A DNA stretch of 12,832 bases from Endomicrobium sp. (GCA_031273645.1 JAISRM010000199.1:1-12832); one strand, 5' to 3'; positions 1 to 6,695 are shown, numbered from the stretch's first letter. Notes: generated by a model from the sequence alone, not told the origin. Translations and numbers: made by a program.

Positions 1-991
1 GTTCTTCAAGATAGGCTCCGGTTCCTCTGGCAACGCATGTAAGAGGATCGTCGGCCAAATTTACGGGGAGATCTGTTTCTTGCGCGATAAGTTCCGGAAG
101 ACCTTTTATCAGAGAACCGCCGCCGCTCATTATAATTCCGCGATCGACGAGATCTGCGGCAAGTTCCGCAGGGGTTACTTCAAGGGTGTTTTTTATAACT
201 TCAACTATAGCTTTAGCCGGATCTGTTAAAGCGGCTCTTATTTCTTCAGAAGTTATCTTTACGGTTTTGGGAAGTCCCGTAACCTGATCTCTTCCTTTGA
301 CATCCATGCTCAGCTCTTTTTCAAGAGGAAAAACTGAACCTATTTTTATTTTCACGTCTTCGGCCGTATTATCGCCTATAATGAGATTGTATTTTCTTCT
401 AAAATACTGAACTATGGCTTCGTCCATCTCGTCTCCGGCTACGCCAAGAGATTTTGCCACAACCATTCCGCCTAAAGATAAAACGGCGACTTCGGTAGTT
501 CCGCCGCCTATATCAACTATCATGCTTCCTTCAGGTTCTTGAATGGGAATTCCGGCGCCTATTGCGGCGGCCATAGGTTCGTCTATAAGATAAACTTCTC
601 TTGCGCCGGCTTGTTCTGCCGATTCTCTTACCGCTCTTCTTTCAACTTCGGTAATGCCGGACGGAACCCCTATAACTACTCTGGGATGAAGCAGAGTGCG
701 CCTGCTGTGAACTTTTTTTATAAAATATCTGATCATTCGCTCAGTAGCTTCAAAGTCGGCTATGACGCCGTTTCTCAAAGGCCTTACGGCTACGATATTT
801 GCAGGCGTTTTTCCGAGCATCCTTTTGGCTTCAACGCCGATGGCGCGCACTTCTTTGGTGTCTTTATCCATAGCCACCACCGAAGGCTCCCTCAGCACAA
901 TATCTTGCCCTTTTATATACACCAAAACCGTAGCTGTGCCCAAATCTATGCCCATGTCGTTTGAAAACAAACTGAACAAATAGTTAAACAT
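1..991 (-). CDS. mreB: Rod-shape-determining actin homologue MreB (C-terminus cut by window edge)
   Basis: MreB is the bacterial actin that polymerises under the inner membrane and guides lateral cell-wall synthesis in rods. I translated this frame by hand: it is open from the ATG at 991 to the window edge, 330 codons, and the family is usually about 345 residues, so only the last few are missing. The N-terminus has the amphipathic start (MFNYLFSLFSNDMGIDLGT) with the phosphate-1 loop at about residues 12-21. Further on come EPSVVA, IDEPMAAAIGAG, the phosphate-2 loop VDIGGGTTEVAV and the adenosine motif IMSGGGSLIKG. The usual TANT of phosphate-1 reads TATV here. The start is supported by CGGAG (997-1001) five bases upstream and by family alignment; the later ATG at the DMGIDLG motif would remove the membrane-binding helix. 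It lies 117 bases downstream of rplQ in the same direction, with a possible terminator between, so it may be co-transcribed by read-through or have its own promoter. Confidence 0.96.
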   Translation of the reverse strand, partial: MFNYLFSLFSNDMGIDLGTATVLVYIKGQDIVLREPSVVAMDKDTKEVRAIGVEAKRMLGKTPANIVAVRPLRNGVIADFEATERMIRYFIKKVHSRRTLLHPRVVIGVPSGITEVERRAVRESAEQAGAREVYLIDEPMAAAIGAGIPIQEPEGSMIVDIGGGTTEVAVLSLGGMVVAKSLGVAGDEMDEAIVQYFRRKYNLIIGDNTAEDVKIKIGSVFPLEKELSMDVKGRDQVTGLPKTVKITSEEIRAALTDPAKAIVEVIKNTLEVTPAELAADLVDRGIIMSGGGSLIKGLPELIAQETDLPVNLADDPLTCVARGTGAYLEE

Positions 992-1024
992 TTAAACTCC
1001 GTTTATAAATTAAAATTTAAGAAC

Positions 1025-1051
1025 AAAAAATTGCGCACGGCGGTTTTGCGC
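1025..1051 (-). terminator. Possible intrinsic terminator after rplQ
   Basis: Read on the minus strand, GCGCA and TGCGC form a 5-bp GC-rich stem (1047-1051 with 1033-1037) around a 9-base loop, followed after two A's by six T's (1025-1030). An alternative 7-bp pairing, GGCGGTT (1071-1077 on the minus strand) with AACCGCC (1039-1045), overlaps it. The stem is short, so termination may be partial. It lies between the rplQ stop and the mreB start. Confidence 0.4.
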
Positions 1052-1108
1052 GTATTATAATAATCCGCTTAACCGCCTAACGCGCGTTCTCTTTATTTTT
1101 AATTATTT

Positions 1109-1462
1109 TTAAATTACCAATTTAACTATCGCGGTTTCGGCTGCATCGCCGCGTCTCTGACCTGTTCTGATTATCTGAGTGTAACCGCCGTTTCTTGCTT
1201 TGTATCTTGGCACAAGCACGTCAAAAACCTTTTTCACCACGTCTTTATTGTTTATTTCGCCGTGAAGAGCTCTTATGGCGCTTAGATCGGCTTTTTTGGC
1301 TTTCGTAACAAGCTTTTCAGAATAGCTTACAAGTTCTTTTGCCTTGGGCAAAGTGGTGGTTATTTTTTCATGGAGAAACAATTCCTTCGCCAAACTGCGA
1401 AGCAGAGCTTTTTTATGAGAACTCGTTATTCCGAGTTTGCTTCCGTTATGGTTTTTTATCAT
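1109..1462 (-). CDS. rplQ: 50S ribosomal protein L17
   Basis: L17 is a large-subunit protein near the exit of the peptide tunnel. The 117-residue product has the normal family length and the typical N-terminus (KLGITSSHKKALLRSLAKEL), followed by the helix LFLHEKITTTLPKAKEL and the C-terminal strands with GGYTQIIRTGQRRGDAAETA, which end in a short hydrophobic tail. The ATG overlaps the rpoA stop by four bases (ATGA at 1459-1462), the only overlap in this operon, which suggests translational coupling to rpoA. GGGAG lies upstream inside the rpoA coding sequence. It is the last gene of the ribosomal-protein block; a possible terminator follows. Confidence 0.98.
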   Translation of the reverse strand: MIKNHNGSKLGITSSHKKALLRSLAKELFLHEKITTTLPKAKELVSYSEKLVTKAKKADLSAIRALHGEINNKDVVKKVFDVLVPRYKARNGGYTQIIRTGQRRGDAAETAIVKLVI

Positions 1463-2433
1463 TTCTTTGCTCCCTTCTTAATTTCCATTCCCAAAGACAG
1501 TCCGAGCTCTGCGAGCTTCTCTTTTATTTCTTCAAGAGAACGTTTCCCGAAATTGTCAAAATTCATCATGTCTTCTTCTTTTATATTGACAAGTTCTTTT
1601 ATAGTTTCTATCCCTGCATTTTTCAGGCTGTTTGAAGATCTTGTGGAAAGATCCATAATTGCCAGCGACTGCTGCAGAATTTCGCTTATTTTTTCGTCTT
1701 CCTTAGATATAGGCTCTTCGGAGCGAACCGGTTCTTCAGGGACAATGCCCGTAAAAATGTTAAGGCTGTTTTTAAGTATTTTAGCCGACTGCGTTAAAGC
1801 GTCTTTTGGACTTACCGAGCCGTCCGTCCAAATCTCTAAAACAAGCCTGTCATAATTGAGAATTTGTTCTACGCGTGTATTTTCAACTTCGTAATTTACT
1901 TTCATGATAGGAGAAAAAAGAGAGTCAAGAACAATGCTTCCGACGGAATGCTTGCCGGTTTTAAGCTCTTCTGAAAGAACGTATCCTTTTCCGGGAGTAA
2001 CGTCGAGTTCCATTTCAAGCGTCGTTCCGTTGTCAATGTTGGCTATTTCCTGTTCGGGGTTCATTATTTCGACGTTCGCATTTTTTTCAATGTCGGCAGC
2101 GGTTACTTTCCCCGCTTTCTTAACTTTTAAGTAAAGTTTCTCCGGAGTTTCCGAATGAAGCTTTACTCTTATCTTTTTCAAATTTAACACTATCTGGGCG
2201 ACGTCTTCCTTAACGCCTTTCAAAACGGCAAATTCGTGCAAAGCGTCGGTAATTTTAACGGAAGTAATTGCCGCGCCCTGAAGGCTTGAAAGAAGAATTC
2301 TGCGCAAAGAATTTCCGATTGTATGCCCGTAACCTCTTTCAAAAGGTTCGGCGGTAAACCGTCCGTAAAAAGGCGTTGCTGTCTTTTCGTCTAAAACAAG
2401 TTTGCGTAATTTTTCTAAATCCGACGTTTTCAT
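1459..2433 (-). CDS. rpoA: DNA-directed RNA polymerase subunit alpha
   Basis: The alpha subunit dimerises to nucleate RNA polymerase assembly, and its C-terminal domain binds UP elements and activators. At 324 residues it has the usual length. The N-terminal domain (about 1-235) carries the conserved block FERGYGHTIGNSLRRILLSS that contacts beta and beta-prime, and VKGVKEDVAQIVLNLK. The C-terminal domain (about 255-324) carries LSTRSSNSLKNAGIETIKEL and FGKRSLEEIKEKL. Arg265 and Asn268 fall at the same numbers as the DNA-contacting residues of E. coli alpha, so UP-element recognition should be retained. A linker rich in Glu and Ser (about 236-250) joins the domains. The ATG is preceded by GTGAGG. 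It lies 41 bases after rpsD and overlaps rplQ by four bases. Confidence 0.99.
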   Translation of the reverse strand: MKTSDLEKLRKLVLDEKTATPFYGRFTAEPFERGYGHTIGNSLRRILLSSLQGAAITSVKITDALHEFAVLKGVKEDVAQIVLNLKKIRVKLHSETPEKLYLKVKKAGKVTAADIEKNANVEIMNPEQEIANIDNGTTLEMELDVTPGKGYVLSEELKTGKHSVGSIVLDSLFSPIMKVNYEVENTRVEQILNYDRLVLEIWTDGSVSPKDALTQSAKILKNSLNIFTGIVPEEPVRSEEPISKEDEKISEILQQSLAIMDLSTRSSNSLKNAGIETIKELVNIKEEDMMNFDNFGKRSLEEIKEKLAELGLSLGMEIKKGAKK

Positions 2434-2474
2434 CTATATAACCTCACTTAAGCGCGCTTTAGAAGCCGCTTAGT

Positions 2475-3101
2475 TTATTTTGAATAATATTCTACGATAA
2501 GCTGGCTGTCTATCGGATGAGAAGTTTCTCCGGGCAGCGGTTCGCTTATAACTGTTCCGGAAATTTTCGTCTTATCAAAACTGAGCCATGCCGGAACGTT
2601 AGACGATGTTTTTTCAACAAGTTTTTTCAAAATGGAGTTGTCTTTATATTTCTCGGGAACGGTTATAATGTCGCCCGCTTTAACCTGATAACGAGGAACG
2701 TCTATTTTCTTTTCGTTAACAAGAATGTTGCCGTGATTTACAATTTGTCTGGCGGCTTTTTTTGAAGGCGCAAAACCTAAACGATAAACCACGTTGTCAA
2801 GCCTGAGTTCAAGAAGCCTGAGAAGATTGTCGCCGGTAGAACCTTTCATTTTTTCTGCTACTTCATAGTAGTGATGAAACTGCTGCTCAGTTAAACCGTA
2901 AACCCTTCTGGCTTTCTGTTTCTCGCGCAGATGTTTTGCGTAATCCGACATTTTGCTTTTGCTGGCGCCGTGCTGTCCGGGACCGTTCTTGCCTCTTTTT
3001 TTGTCGAGAGCGCAATTGGAAACGCATCTTTCGCCTTTAAGAAAAAGTTTTTCTTTTTCTCTGCGGCACAACTTGCATACCGACTCTAAATAACGTGACA
3101 T
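2475..3101 (-). CDS. rpsD: 30S ribosomal protein S4, zinc-binding form
   Basis: S4 is a primary 16S rRNA-binding protein that starts assembly of the small-subunit body; in several bacteria it also represses its own operon. The 208-residue product has the usual length. The N-terminal domain has Cys9, Cys12, Cys26 and Cys30 (CKLC, then GERCVSNC), so this is the zinc-binding (C+) version, as in Thermus. NGPGQHG follows, then LREKQKARRVYGLTEQQF. The S4 RNA-binding domain (about 98-160) contains LELRLDNVVYRLGFAPSKKA and RQIVNHGNILVN. The C-terminus QLIVEYYSK is typical. The ATG has GAGAGGAG upstream. The gap to rpsK is 150 bases and holds an inverted repeat. Confidence 0.98.
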   Translation of the reverse strand: MSRYLESVCKLCRREKEKLFLKGERCVSNCALDKKRGKNGPGQHGASKSKMSDYAKHLREKQKARRVYGLTEQQFHHYYEVAEKMKGSTGDNLLRLLELRLDNVVYRLGFAPSKKAARQIVNHGNILVNEKKIDVPRYQVKAGDIITVPEKYKDNSILKKLVEKTSSNVPAWLSFDKTKISGTVISEPLPGETSHPIDSQLIVEYYSK

Positions 3102-3203
3102 CTATTAAACTCCTCTCTTTTCTTACGATTTACTGTTTTGTATAAATTCCCGCCGGCAGCCGTGACAGCGAAAATATTAATTTATTTATTACAAATTAAA
3201 CCC

Positions 3204-3237
3204 GCGAATCAATAAATGAAAATTTTTAATTATTCGC
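3204..3237 (-). repeat. Imperfect inverted repeat after rpsK
   Basis: GCGAAT-C-AAT (3204-3213) pairs with ATTATTCGC (3229-3237) as a 9-bp stem with one bulged base and a 15-base AT-rich loop. On the minus strand it begins 14 bases after the rpsK stop and is followed by GGGTTTAATTT, a poor U-tract. It could be a weak terminator or a 3'-end stabiliser. The rest of the 150-base gap is AT-rich with no other recognisable element besides the rpsD ribosome binding site. Confidence 0.35.
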
Positions 3238-3251
3238 CGGAGTTTGCATCT

Positions 3252-3644
3252 TTAAACTCTTCTGGGTTTAGGAGGACGGCATCCGTCGTGAGGAACCGGA
3301 GTAACGTCTTTAATTGCCGTAATGGAAAGCCCTGAACTTTGCAAACCTCTTATAGCCGTTTCTCTTCCGGGTCCGGGACCGTTTACAAATACGGCCACGC
3401 TTTTTACGCCCATATCCACAGCTTTTTTACCTACGGAGGCGGCAGTCATCTGAGCCGCAAACGGAGTTCCTTTCTTTGTTCCTTTAAAACCGGAACCGCC
3501 GGCCGACGCCCATGCTAAAGTATTTCCTCTTTCGTCGCTTATATTTACTATGGTGTTGTTAAATGACGACAAAATATTGGCTCTTGCCGTTCCGCCGGTA
3601 TATTTTTTCTTTTTTGAAGAGCCGGATTTCTTTTCTTCTGCCAT
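3252..3644 (-). CDS. rpsK: 30S ribosomal protein S11
   Basis: S11 is a small-subunit platform protein that lines the E site near the mRNA exit. The product has 130 residues. After a Lys/Ser-rich tail (residues 1-17) comes the RNase-H-like core: ANILSSFNNTIVNISDERGN, ASAGGSGFKGTKKGTPFAAQ, and VNGPGPGRETAIRGLQSSGL. It ends with the conserved block DVTPVPHDGCRPPKPRRV. The start ATG has a strong CGGAGG six bases upstream. It is separated from rpsM by 178 bases, much wider than in most alpha operons, and from rpsD by 150 bases. Confidence 0.98.
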   Translation of the reverse strand: MAEEKKSGSSKKKKYTGGTARANILSSFNNTIVNISDERGNTLAWASAGGSGFKGTKKGTPFAAQMTAASVGKKAVDMGVKSVAVFVNGPGPGRETAIRGLQSSGLSITAIKDVTPVPHDGCRPPKPRRV

Positions 3645-3790
3645 ACTTCCTCCGATTTTTATGCTGACTTTTTATTATTATGTTTGCGGCTAAATATATT
3701 TTATAGCTTAAGGCGCAAAGATTAAAATTCAAATTACAATTTTTACGCCGTCTTTAAAAACTTAAAATAAATTCCGGCAAAACCAAAACG

Positions 3791-3815
3791 TTTAAGGCGC
3801 TATTGCGCCCTTAAA
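3791..3815 (-). repeat. Stable hairpin directly after rpsM
   Basis: TTTAAGGCGC (3791-3800) pairs with GCGCCCTTAAA (3805-3815), a 10-bp stem with one bulged C and a 4-base loop. It begins seven bases after the rpsM stop on the minus strand. The downstream sequence is CGTTTTGG, so the U-tract is weak. It may be a partial terminator or an mRNA-processing or stability element. In the remaining spacer to rpsK (3645-3790) I see only AT-rich sequence and the rpsK ribosome binding site. Confidence 0.5.
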
Positions 3816-3822
3816 ATCCGTT

Positions 3823-4212
3823 TTATCCTTTTTTGCCCGGAGCCTGCGCTTTTCCCGCTCCTACGGTTTTTCTCTTTCCGCGTCTTGTGCGGGCATTAGT
3901 CTTTGTTCTTTGCCCTCTGACGGGAAGATTTCTTCTGTGACGGGAGCCTCTGTAACTGCCTATTTCAATAAGCCTCTTGATGTTTGATTGGATTTCTCTT
4001 CTGAGATCTCCTTCAACTTTAAGATTTTTCGTAATGAGATTATTGATTTTATTTACTTCTTCTTCATTTAAATCTTTAACCCTTTTTGCCGGATCAAGCT
4101 CAAGCTCGGCAATAATTTCGTCCGATATCGCCGGTCCTATACCGTAAACGTATCTGAGGGCTATATCGAGTCTTTTATTTTTTGGCAAATCTACTCCAGC
4201 TACACGGGCCAT
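3823..4212 (-). CDS. rpsM: 30S ribosomal protein S13
   Basis: S13 sits in the head of the small subunit and makes intersubunit bridges and P-site tRNA contacts through its basic tail. The 129-residue product has the family N-terminus MARVAGVDLPKNKRLDIALR, the helix-turn-helix region YVYGIGPAISDEIIAEL, and the conserved C-terminal stretch GSYRGSRHRRNLPVRGQRTK, followed by NARTRRGKRKTVG and a Lys/Gly-rich tail. GAGAGGAG precedes the ATG. In E. coli, S4 represses the alpha operon by binding the mRNA at the start of rpsM; here the 126-base spacer upstream contains a terminator-like hairpin (4277-4317) that could serve a comparable role, but this is inference. Confidence 0.98.
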   Translation of the reverse strand: MARVAGVDLPKNKRLDIALRYVYGIGPAISDEIIAELELDPAKRVKDLNEEEVNKINNLITKNLKVEGDLRREIQSNIKRLIEIGSYRGSRHRRNLPVRGQRTKTNARTRRGKRKTVGAGKAQAPGKKG

Positions 4213-4276
4213 TTAAAACTCCTCTCTAATTTTTCTTTTCGCGTTTTTTGCTTTTAAGACAAATGATTTTTAATTT

Positions 4277-4317
4277 AAAAAACCGGCGCGATTTAAATAA
4301 TCAAAGACGCCGCGCCG
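4277..4317 (-). terminator. Terminator-like hairpin between rpmJ and rpsM
   Basis: On the minus strand CGGCGCG (4311-4317) pairs with CGCGCCG (4284-4290), a perfect 7-bp GC-only stem with a 20-base loop, followed after one base by six T's (4277-4282). It lies 22 bases after the rpmJ stop and 65 bases before the rpsM start. It would reduce transcription from infA-rpmJ into the S13-S11-S4-alpha genes unless regulated. A promoter for rpsM downstream of it was not recognisable to me. Confidence 0.5.
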
Positions 4318-4338
4318 ACGCCGATTTTTAACCGGCGA

Positions 4339-4452
4339 TCAGCCTTGTCTTTGTTTGTGTCTGGGGTCGGAACATGTTACTCTGACCACGCCTTTGCGTT
4401 TTACGACTTTACATTTCTGACAAATTGGTTTTACCGACGCTCTTACTTTCAT
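4339..4452 (-). CDS. rpmJ: 50S ribosomal protein L36, zinc-binding form
   Basis: This 37-residue gene was read by hand between rpsM and infA. The product starts MKVRASVKPICQKCKVV and ends DPRHKQRQG, which is a complete L36. Cys11, Cys14, Cys27 and His32 form the zinc site of the C+ version. L36 binds 23S rRNA at the base of the L7/L12 stalk region. The ATG has CGGAG eight bases upstream (GGAGTTATAAG before ATG). The position between infA and rpsM is the standard one. It is 138 bases from infA, a wide gap containing two palindromes. Confidence 0.97.
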   Translation of the reverse strand: MKVRASVKPICQKCKVVKRKGVVRVTCSDPRHKQRQG

Positions 4453-4498
4453 CTTATAACTCCGTTTCTAACTACAAGCCAAAAAGCGAAAATGAAAA

Positions 4499-4552
4499 CA
4501 TTGCGCAATGCAAAAAATAATTTAACCTTCCGGTTTTGCACTAATGCAAAAC
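4499..4552. repeat. Two palindromes in the infA-rpmJ spacer
   Basis: CATTGCGCAATG (4499-4510) is a perfect 12-bp palindrome. GTTTTGCA (4533-4540) pairs with TGCAAAAC (4545-4552) as a perfect 8-bp stem with a 4-base loop. The spacing between them is 22 bases. Neither has a U-tract on the minus strand, so they are not obvious terminators; they may be operator-like sites or mRNA hairpins after infA. Confidence 0.4.
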
Positions 4553-4590
4553 GCAAACTTTCAGTTTTTCAGCTTTCAGCTTTGTTTTTT

Positions 4591-4809
4591 TTATTTTTCT
4601 CTGTATGTAATTCTGCCTCTTGTCAAATCGTATGGGGACAGTTCAAGCTTTACTTTATCGCCGGGAAGAATCTTTATATAATGCATTCTCATCTTTCCGC
4701 AGATATGGGCAAGAATAACGTGTCCGCCGTCTATTTCAACTTTAAACATAGCGTTTGGCAGAGATTCTAAAATTTTTCCGTCAATAACTATTTTTTCTTC
4801 TTTAGCCAT
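4591..4809 (-). CDS. infA: Translation initiation factor IF-1
   Basis: IF-1 binds the A site of the 30S subunit and assists IF-2 and IF-3 in start-site selection. The 72-residue product has the exact family length and is a single S1-type OB fold: MAKEEKIVIDGKILESLPNA, then FKVEIDGGHVILAHICGKMR, and the terminal PGDKVKLELSPYDLTRGRI. The usual Asn of the VxLENGH loop is replaced by Asp-Gly-Gly, a small deviation. The ATG has AAAGG upstream. It lies 45 bases after map, with the order map, infA, rpmJ as in most bacteria. Confidence 0.98.
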   Translation of the reverse strand: MAKEEKIVIDGKILESLPNAMFKVEIDGGHVILAHICGKMRMHYIKILPGDKVKLELSPYDLTRGRITYREK

Positions 4810-4854
4810 TTTTTACCTTTTTAACAAGTGAAACTCCGCCAAATCCAGCAGCTT

Positions 4855-5637
4855 TTACTTTGGCTTCGTTAAGATTTCGTTTCCGTTTTCCATAATTGCA
4901 ACGGTATGTTCAAAATGGGCGCTTAAACCGCCGTCTTTTGTAACCACCGTCCAATCGTCGTCTAACATGCGAACCTGATAACCGCCTTCGTTAACCATAG
5001 GCTCTATTGCAATAACCATGCCCGCAAGAAGCTTAACGCCGGTATCGGCTTTGCCGTAATTGGGTATGGGCGGCTCTTCATGCAAAGATCTTCCTATTCC
5101 GTGTCCTACAAAATCTCTTACCACGGAAAAGCCGGCGTCTTCAACCGTTTTCTGAACGGCATGAGAAATGTCGCCGAGGCGGTGTCCCGGCAATGCCTGT
5201 TCAATTGCTTTTTGTAAAGACAGCTGCGTAATTTTGAGAAGTCTTGAGGCGGTGTCGGAGACAGCGCCGACTGCGTAGGTTTTTGCCGCGTCGCCGTAAT
5301 AACCCTCGTAGATCACTCCCATGTCAACAGAAACTATATCGCCTGATTTAAGCGCGCGGGAAGCATTCGGAATCCCGTGCACTACTTCGTCGTTTATCGA
5401 TACGCATGCCGACGCCGGAAAAGGATAACTCATTCCTTTAACCCCTAAAAACGCCGGAATCATCTTCAATGATCTTATATATTTTTCGCTAAATTCGTCT
5501 ATATCTTTAGTGCTTACGCCCGGTTTTATTATATCGGAAAGTTTTTCCAAAATCTCGCCGACTACCCTGCCGGCAACGCGCATTTTTTCAATTTCAGCCG
5601 GAGTTTTTAATTCTATTCTCGCTTTTTTTAAAAACAC
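4855..5637 (-). CDS. map: Type I methionine aminopeptidase
   Basis: The enzyme removes the initiator methionine from nascent proteins using two metal ions. I place the start at the GTG at 5637 (260 residues): it has GAGAGG (5644-5649) six bases upstream, and the product then begins just before the conserved IELKTPAEIEKMRVAGRVVG. The frame can be extended to a TTG at 5676, but that codon has no ribosome binding site and adds 13 residues not found in the family. The metal ligands are all present: Asp105 (SVDMG), Asp116 (YYGDAA), His179 (GHGIG), Glu212 (AIEPM) and Glu243 (FEHTVA), plus the substrate-binding His87 (VHGIPN). It follows adk by 193 bases, which is wide for this pair, and precedes infA by 45. 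Confidence 0.97.
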   Translation of the reverse strand: MFLKKARIELKTPAEIEKMRVAGRVVGEILEKLSDIIKPGVSTKDIDEFSEKYIRSLKMIPAFLGVKGMSYPFPASACVSINDEVVHGIPNASRALKSGDIVSVDMGVIYEGYYGDAAKTYAVGAVSDTASRLLKITQLSLQKAIEQALPGHRLGDISHAVQKTVEDAGFSVVRDFVGHGIGRSLHEEPPIPNYGKADTGVKLLAGMVIAIEPMVNEGGYQVRMLDDDWTVVTKDGGLSAHFEHTVAIMENGNEILTKPK

Positions 5638-5643
5638 TTCAGT

Positions 5644-5649
5644 CCTCTC
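5644..5649 (-). promoter_or_regulatory. Ribosome binding site that fixes the map start
   Basis: GAGAGG on the minus strand, six bases before the GTG at 5637. This is the only purine-rich ribosome binding site near either possible start, and it favours GTG over the upstream TTG at 5676. Confidence 0.7.
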
Positions 5650-5775
5650 AAAACAAAAAGTCCGGATGTTTGGCAACGGTAAATTTTAAAACAACGGATT
5701 AAAGGAATATCGGTTAAAATATTTTTACTTATTGCCGAGCCGCTTAAACTTATCGGACTTTAAACTCTTTGCGCA

Positions 5776-5810
5776 GGTAAAGCATTTTTTGTTTATTGCC
5801 GGCTTTTACC
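5776..5810 (-). repeat. Inverted repeat after adk
   Basis: GGTAAAGC (5776-5783) pairs with GCTTTTACC (5802-5810), 8 bp with one bulged T and an 18-base loop. It starts 20 bases after the adk stop on the minus strand. There is no U-tract after the stem. The rest of the adk-map spacer (5650-5775) is AT-rich with no other element that I recognise. Confidence 0.3.
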
Positions 5811-5830
5811 GCCTTGCCTTTACTAAACTT

Positions 5831-6460
5831 CTAAGCTTCAATTTTTGCCGCTATTTGTTCAAAAACTTCTTTTTCATCGCGGGCGCCGTCTATGTCAACC
5901 ATAATTCCGGATTTTTTATAATATTCTATTAAAGGTTTTGTTTGAGCGTCGTAAACTTTAAGCCTTTCTTTAACGGTTTCTTCTTTGTCGTCGGCTCTTT
6001 GAATAAGCTGAGAATTGCACAAATCGCATTTGTCCGCGTTTTTAGGCGCAAGAAAATGTATATGATAGCTTGCGCCGCATGAGCATACTCTTCTTCCAGC
6101 AATTCGCTTAACGGCGTCTTCATGGGCAATATCTATAAAGAACACTGCGTCAAGTTTTATATTTTCCGCTTTAAGCATAGCGTCTAAAGCCTGCGCCTGA
6201 TTTAGAGTTCTTGGAAATCCGTCTAAAAGAAAGCCTTTTTTTACGTCGTCTTTTTGAAGGCGTTTTCTTACCATATCAACGACAATTTCGTCGGAAATAA
6301 GTTTGCCGGATTCCATTAAAGCGCTTATCGTTTTGTCGGATTTTTTAGCTTCTCTAAACATGTCGCCCGTCGATAAATGAACTATTGAAAATTTTTCAAC
6401 AATTTTTTTTGCCTGAGTGCCTTTTCCCGCTCCGGGAGGTCCGAATAATATGTAGTTCAT
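5831..6460 (-). CDS. adk: Adenylate kinase, long form with zinc-type LID
   Basis: Adenylate kinase interconverts ATP plus AMP with two ADP. The start is taken at the ATG at 6460 (209 residues) because MNYILFGPPGAGKGTQ is the family N-terminus and AGAGGG (6464-6469) lies just upstream; a TTG at 6481 would add seven non-conserved residues. The P-loop is residues 7-15, the AMP-binding segment HLSTGDMFR about 28-36, DGFPRT 80-85, and the LID 123-160. The LID has Cys126, Cys128, Cys145 and Cys148; zinc-binding LIDs normally have CxxC at the first pair, whereas here it is CxC, one residue shorter. In most bacteria secY precedes adk; here a surface-glycosylation locus does, so adk appears to head this transcription unit. 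Confidence 0.97.
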   Translation of the reverse strand: MNYILFGPPGAGKGTQAKKIVEKFSIVHLSTGDMFREAKKSDKTISALMESGKLISDEIVVDMVRKRLQKDDVKKGFLLDGFPRTLNQAQALDAMLKAENIKLDAVFFIDIAHEDAVKRIAGRRVCSCGASYHIHFLAPKNADKCDLCNSQLIQRADDKEETVKERLKVYDAQTKPLIEYYKKSGIMVDIDGARDEKEVFEQIAAKIEA

Positions 6461-6486
6461 AAACCCTCTATTTTTATCCAAATAAG

Positions 6487-6538
6487 AATAAACGCCACAT
6501 ATTGAGTTATATCACGAATCAATATGCATGCGTTTATT
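6487..6538 (-). promoter_or_regulatory. Long interrupted hairpin in the adk leader
   Basis: AATAAACGC (6487-6495) pairs with GCGTTTATT (6530-6538), and inside it CATATTGA (6498-6505) pairs with TCAATATG (6519-6526). Together this is 17 bp of perfect pairing with a small 2x3 internal loop and a 13-base apical loop. It ends 26 bases before the adk ATG and would lie wholly in the 5' leader if transcription starts at the candidate promoter at 6551-6579. There is no U-tract, so it is not a standard terminator. It may be an RNA regulatory structure or a two-part operator. Confidence 0.5.
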
Positions 6539-6550
6539 AAACATTATTTA

Positions 6551-6579
6551 AGTCTATCAAAAATTTAAACTTTTTACAA
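6551..6579 (-). promoter_or_regulatory. Candidate sigma-70 promoter for adk
   Basis: Minus-strand TTGTAA (6574-6579), 17-base spacer, TAGACT (6551-6556). Each box matches the consensus at four of six positions. It lies between the likely terminator of the heptosyltransferase gene and the adk leader hairpin, which is where a promoter is needed since secY is absent. The AT-rich surroundings make chance matches likely. Confidence 0.35.
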
Positions 6580-6595
6580 ACGCGTAATATGTTAT

Positions 6596-6627
6596 AAAAC
6601 TTTCTCTGCATTTGTCAAATGCGGAGA
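6596..6627 (-). terminator. Likely terminator of the heptosyltransferase gene
   Basis: TCTCTGCATTTG (6603-6614) and CAAATGCGGAGA (6616-6627) form a long stem with one mismatch on the minus-strand transcript; the apical pairs would open to a small loop. On the minus strand it is followed by AAG and TTTT (6596-6599). It lies about 70 bases after the stop codon at 6696, separating the surface locus from adk. The short U-tract lowers confidence. Confidence 0.5.
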
Positions 6628-6695
6628 AATTGTCTGCTCTGCTGCTATTATTTATCAAGCCGCCTCAGCCATAACGGCAAAGAGGGCTAATGATA

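Noticed and set aside
539..964. Plus-strand open frame of 141 codons
   Set aside because: It lies entirely opposite mreB, whose translation matches the family over its full length; the plus frame has cysteine-rich, nonsensical composition.
1370..1855. Plus-strand open frame of 161 codons opposite rpoA
   Set aside because: The rpoA translation on the minus strand is conserved end to end; the plus frame has no start signal or family features.
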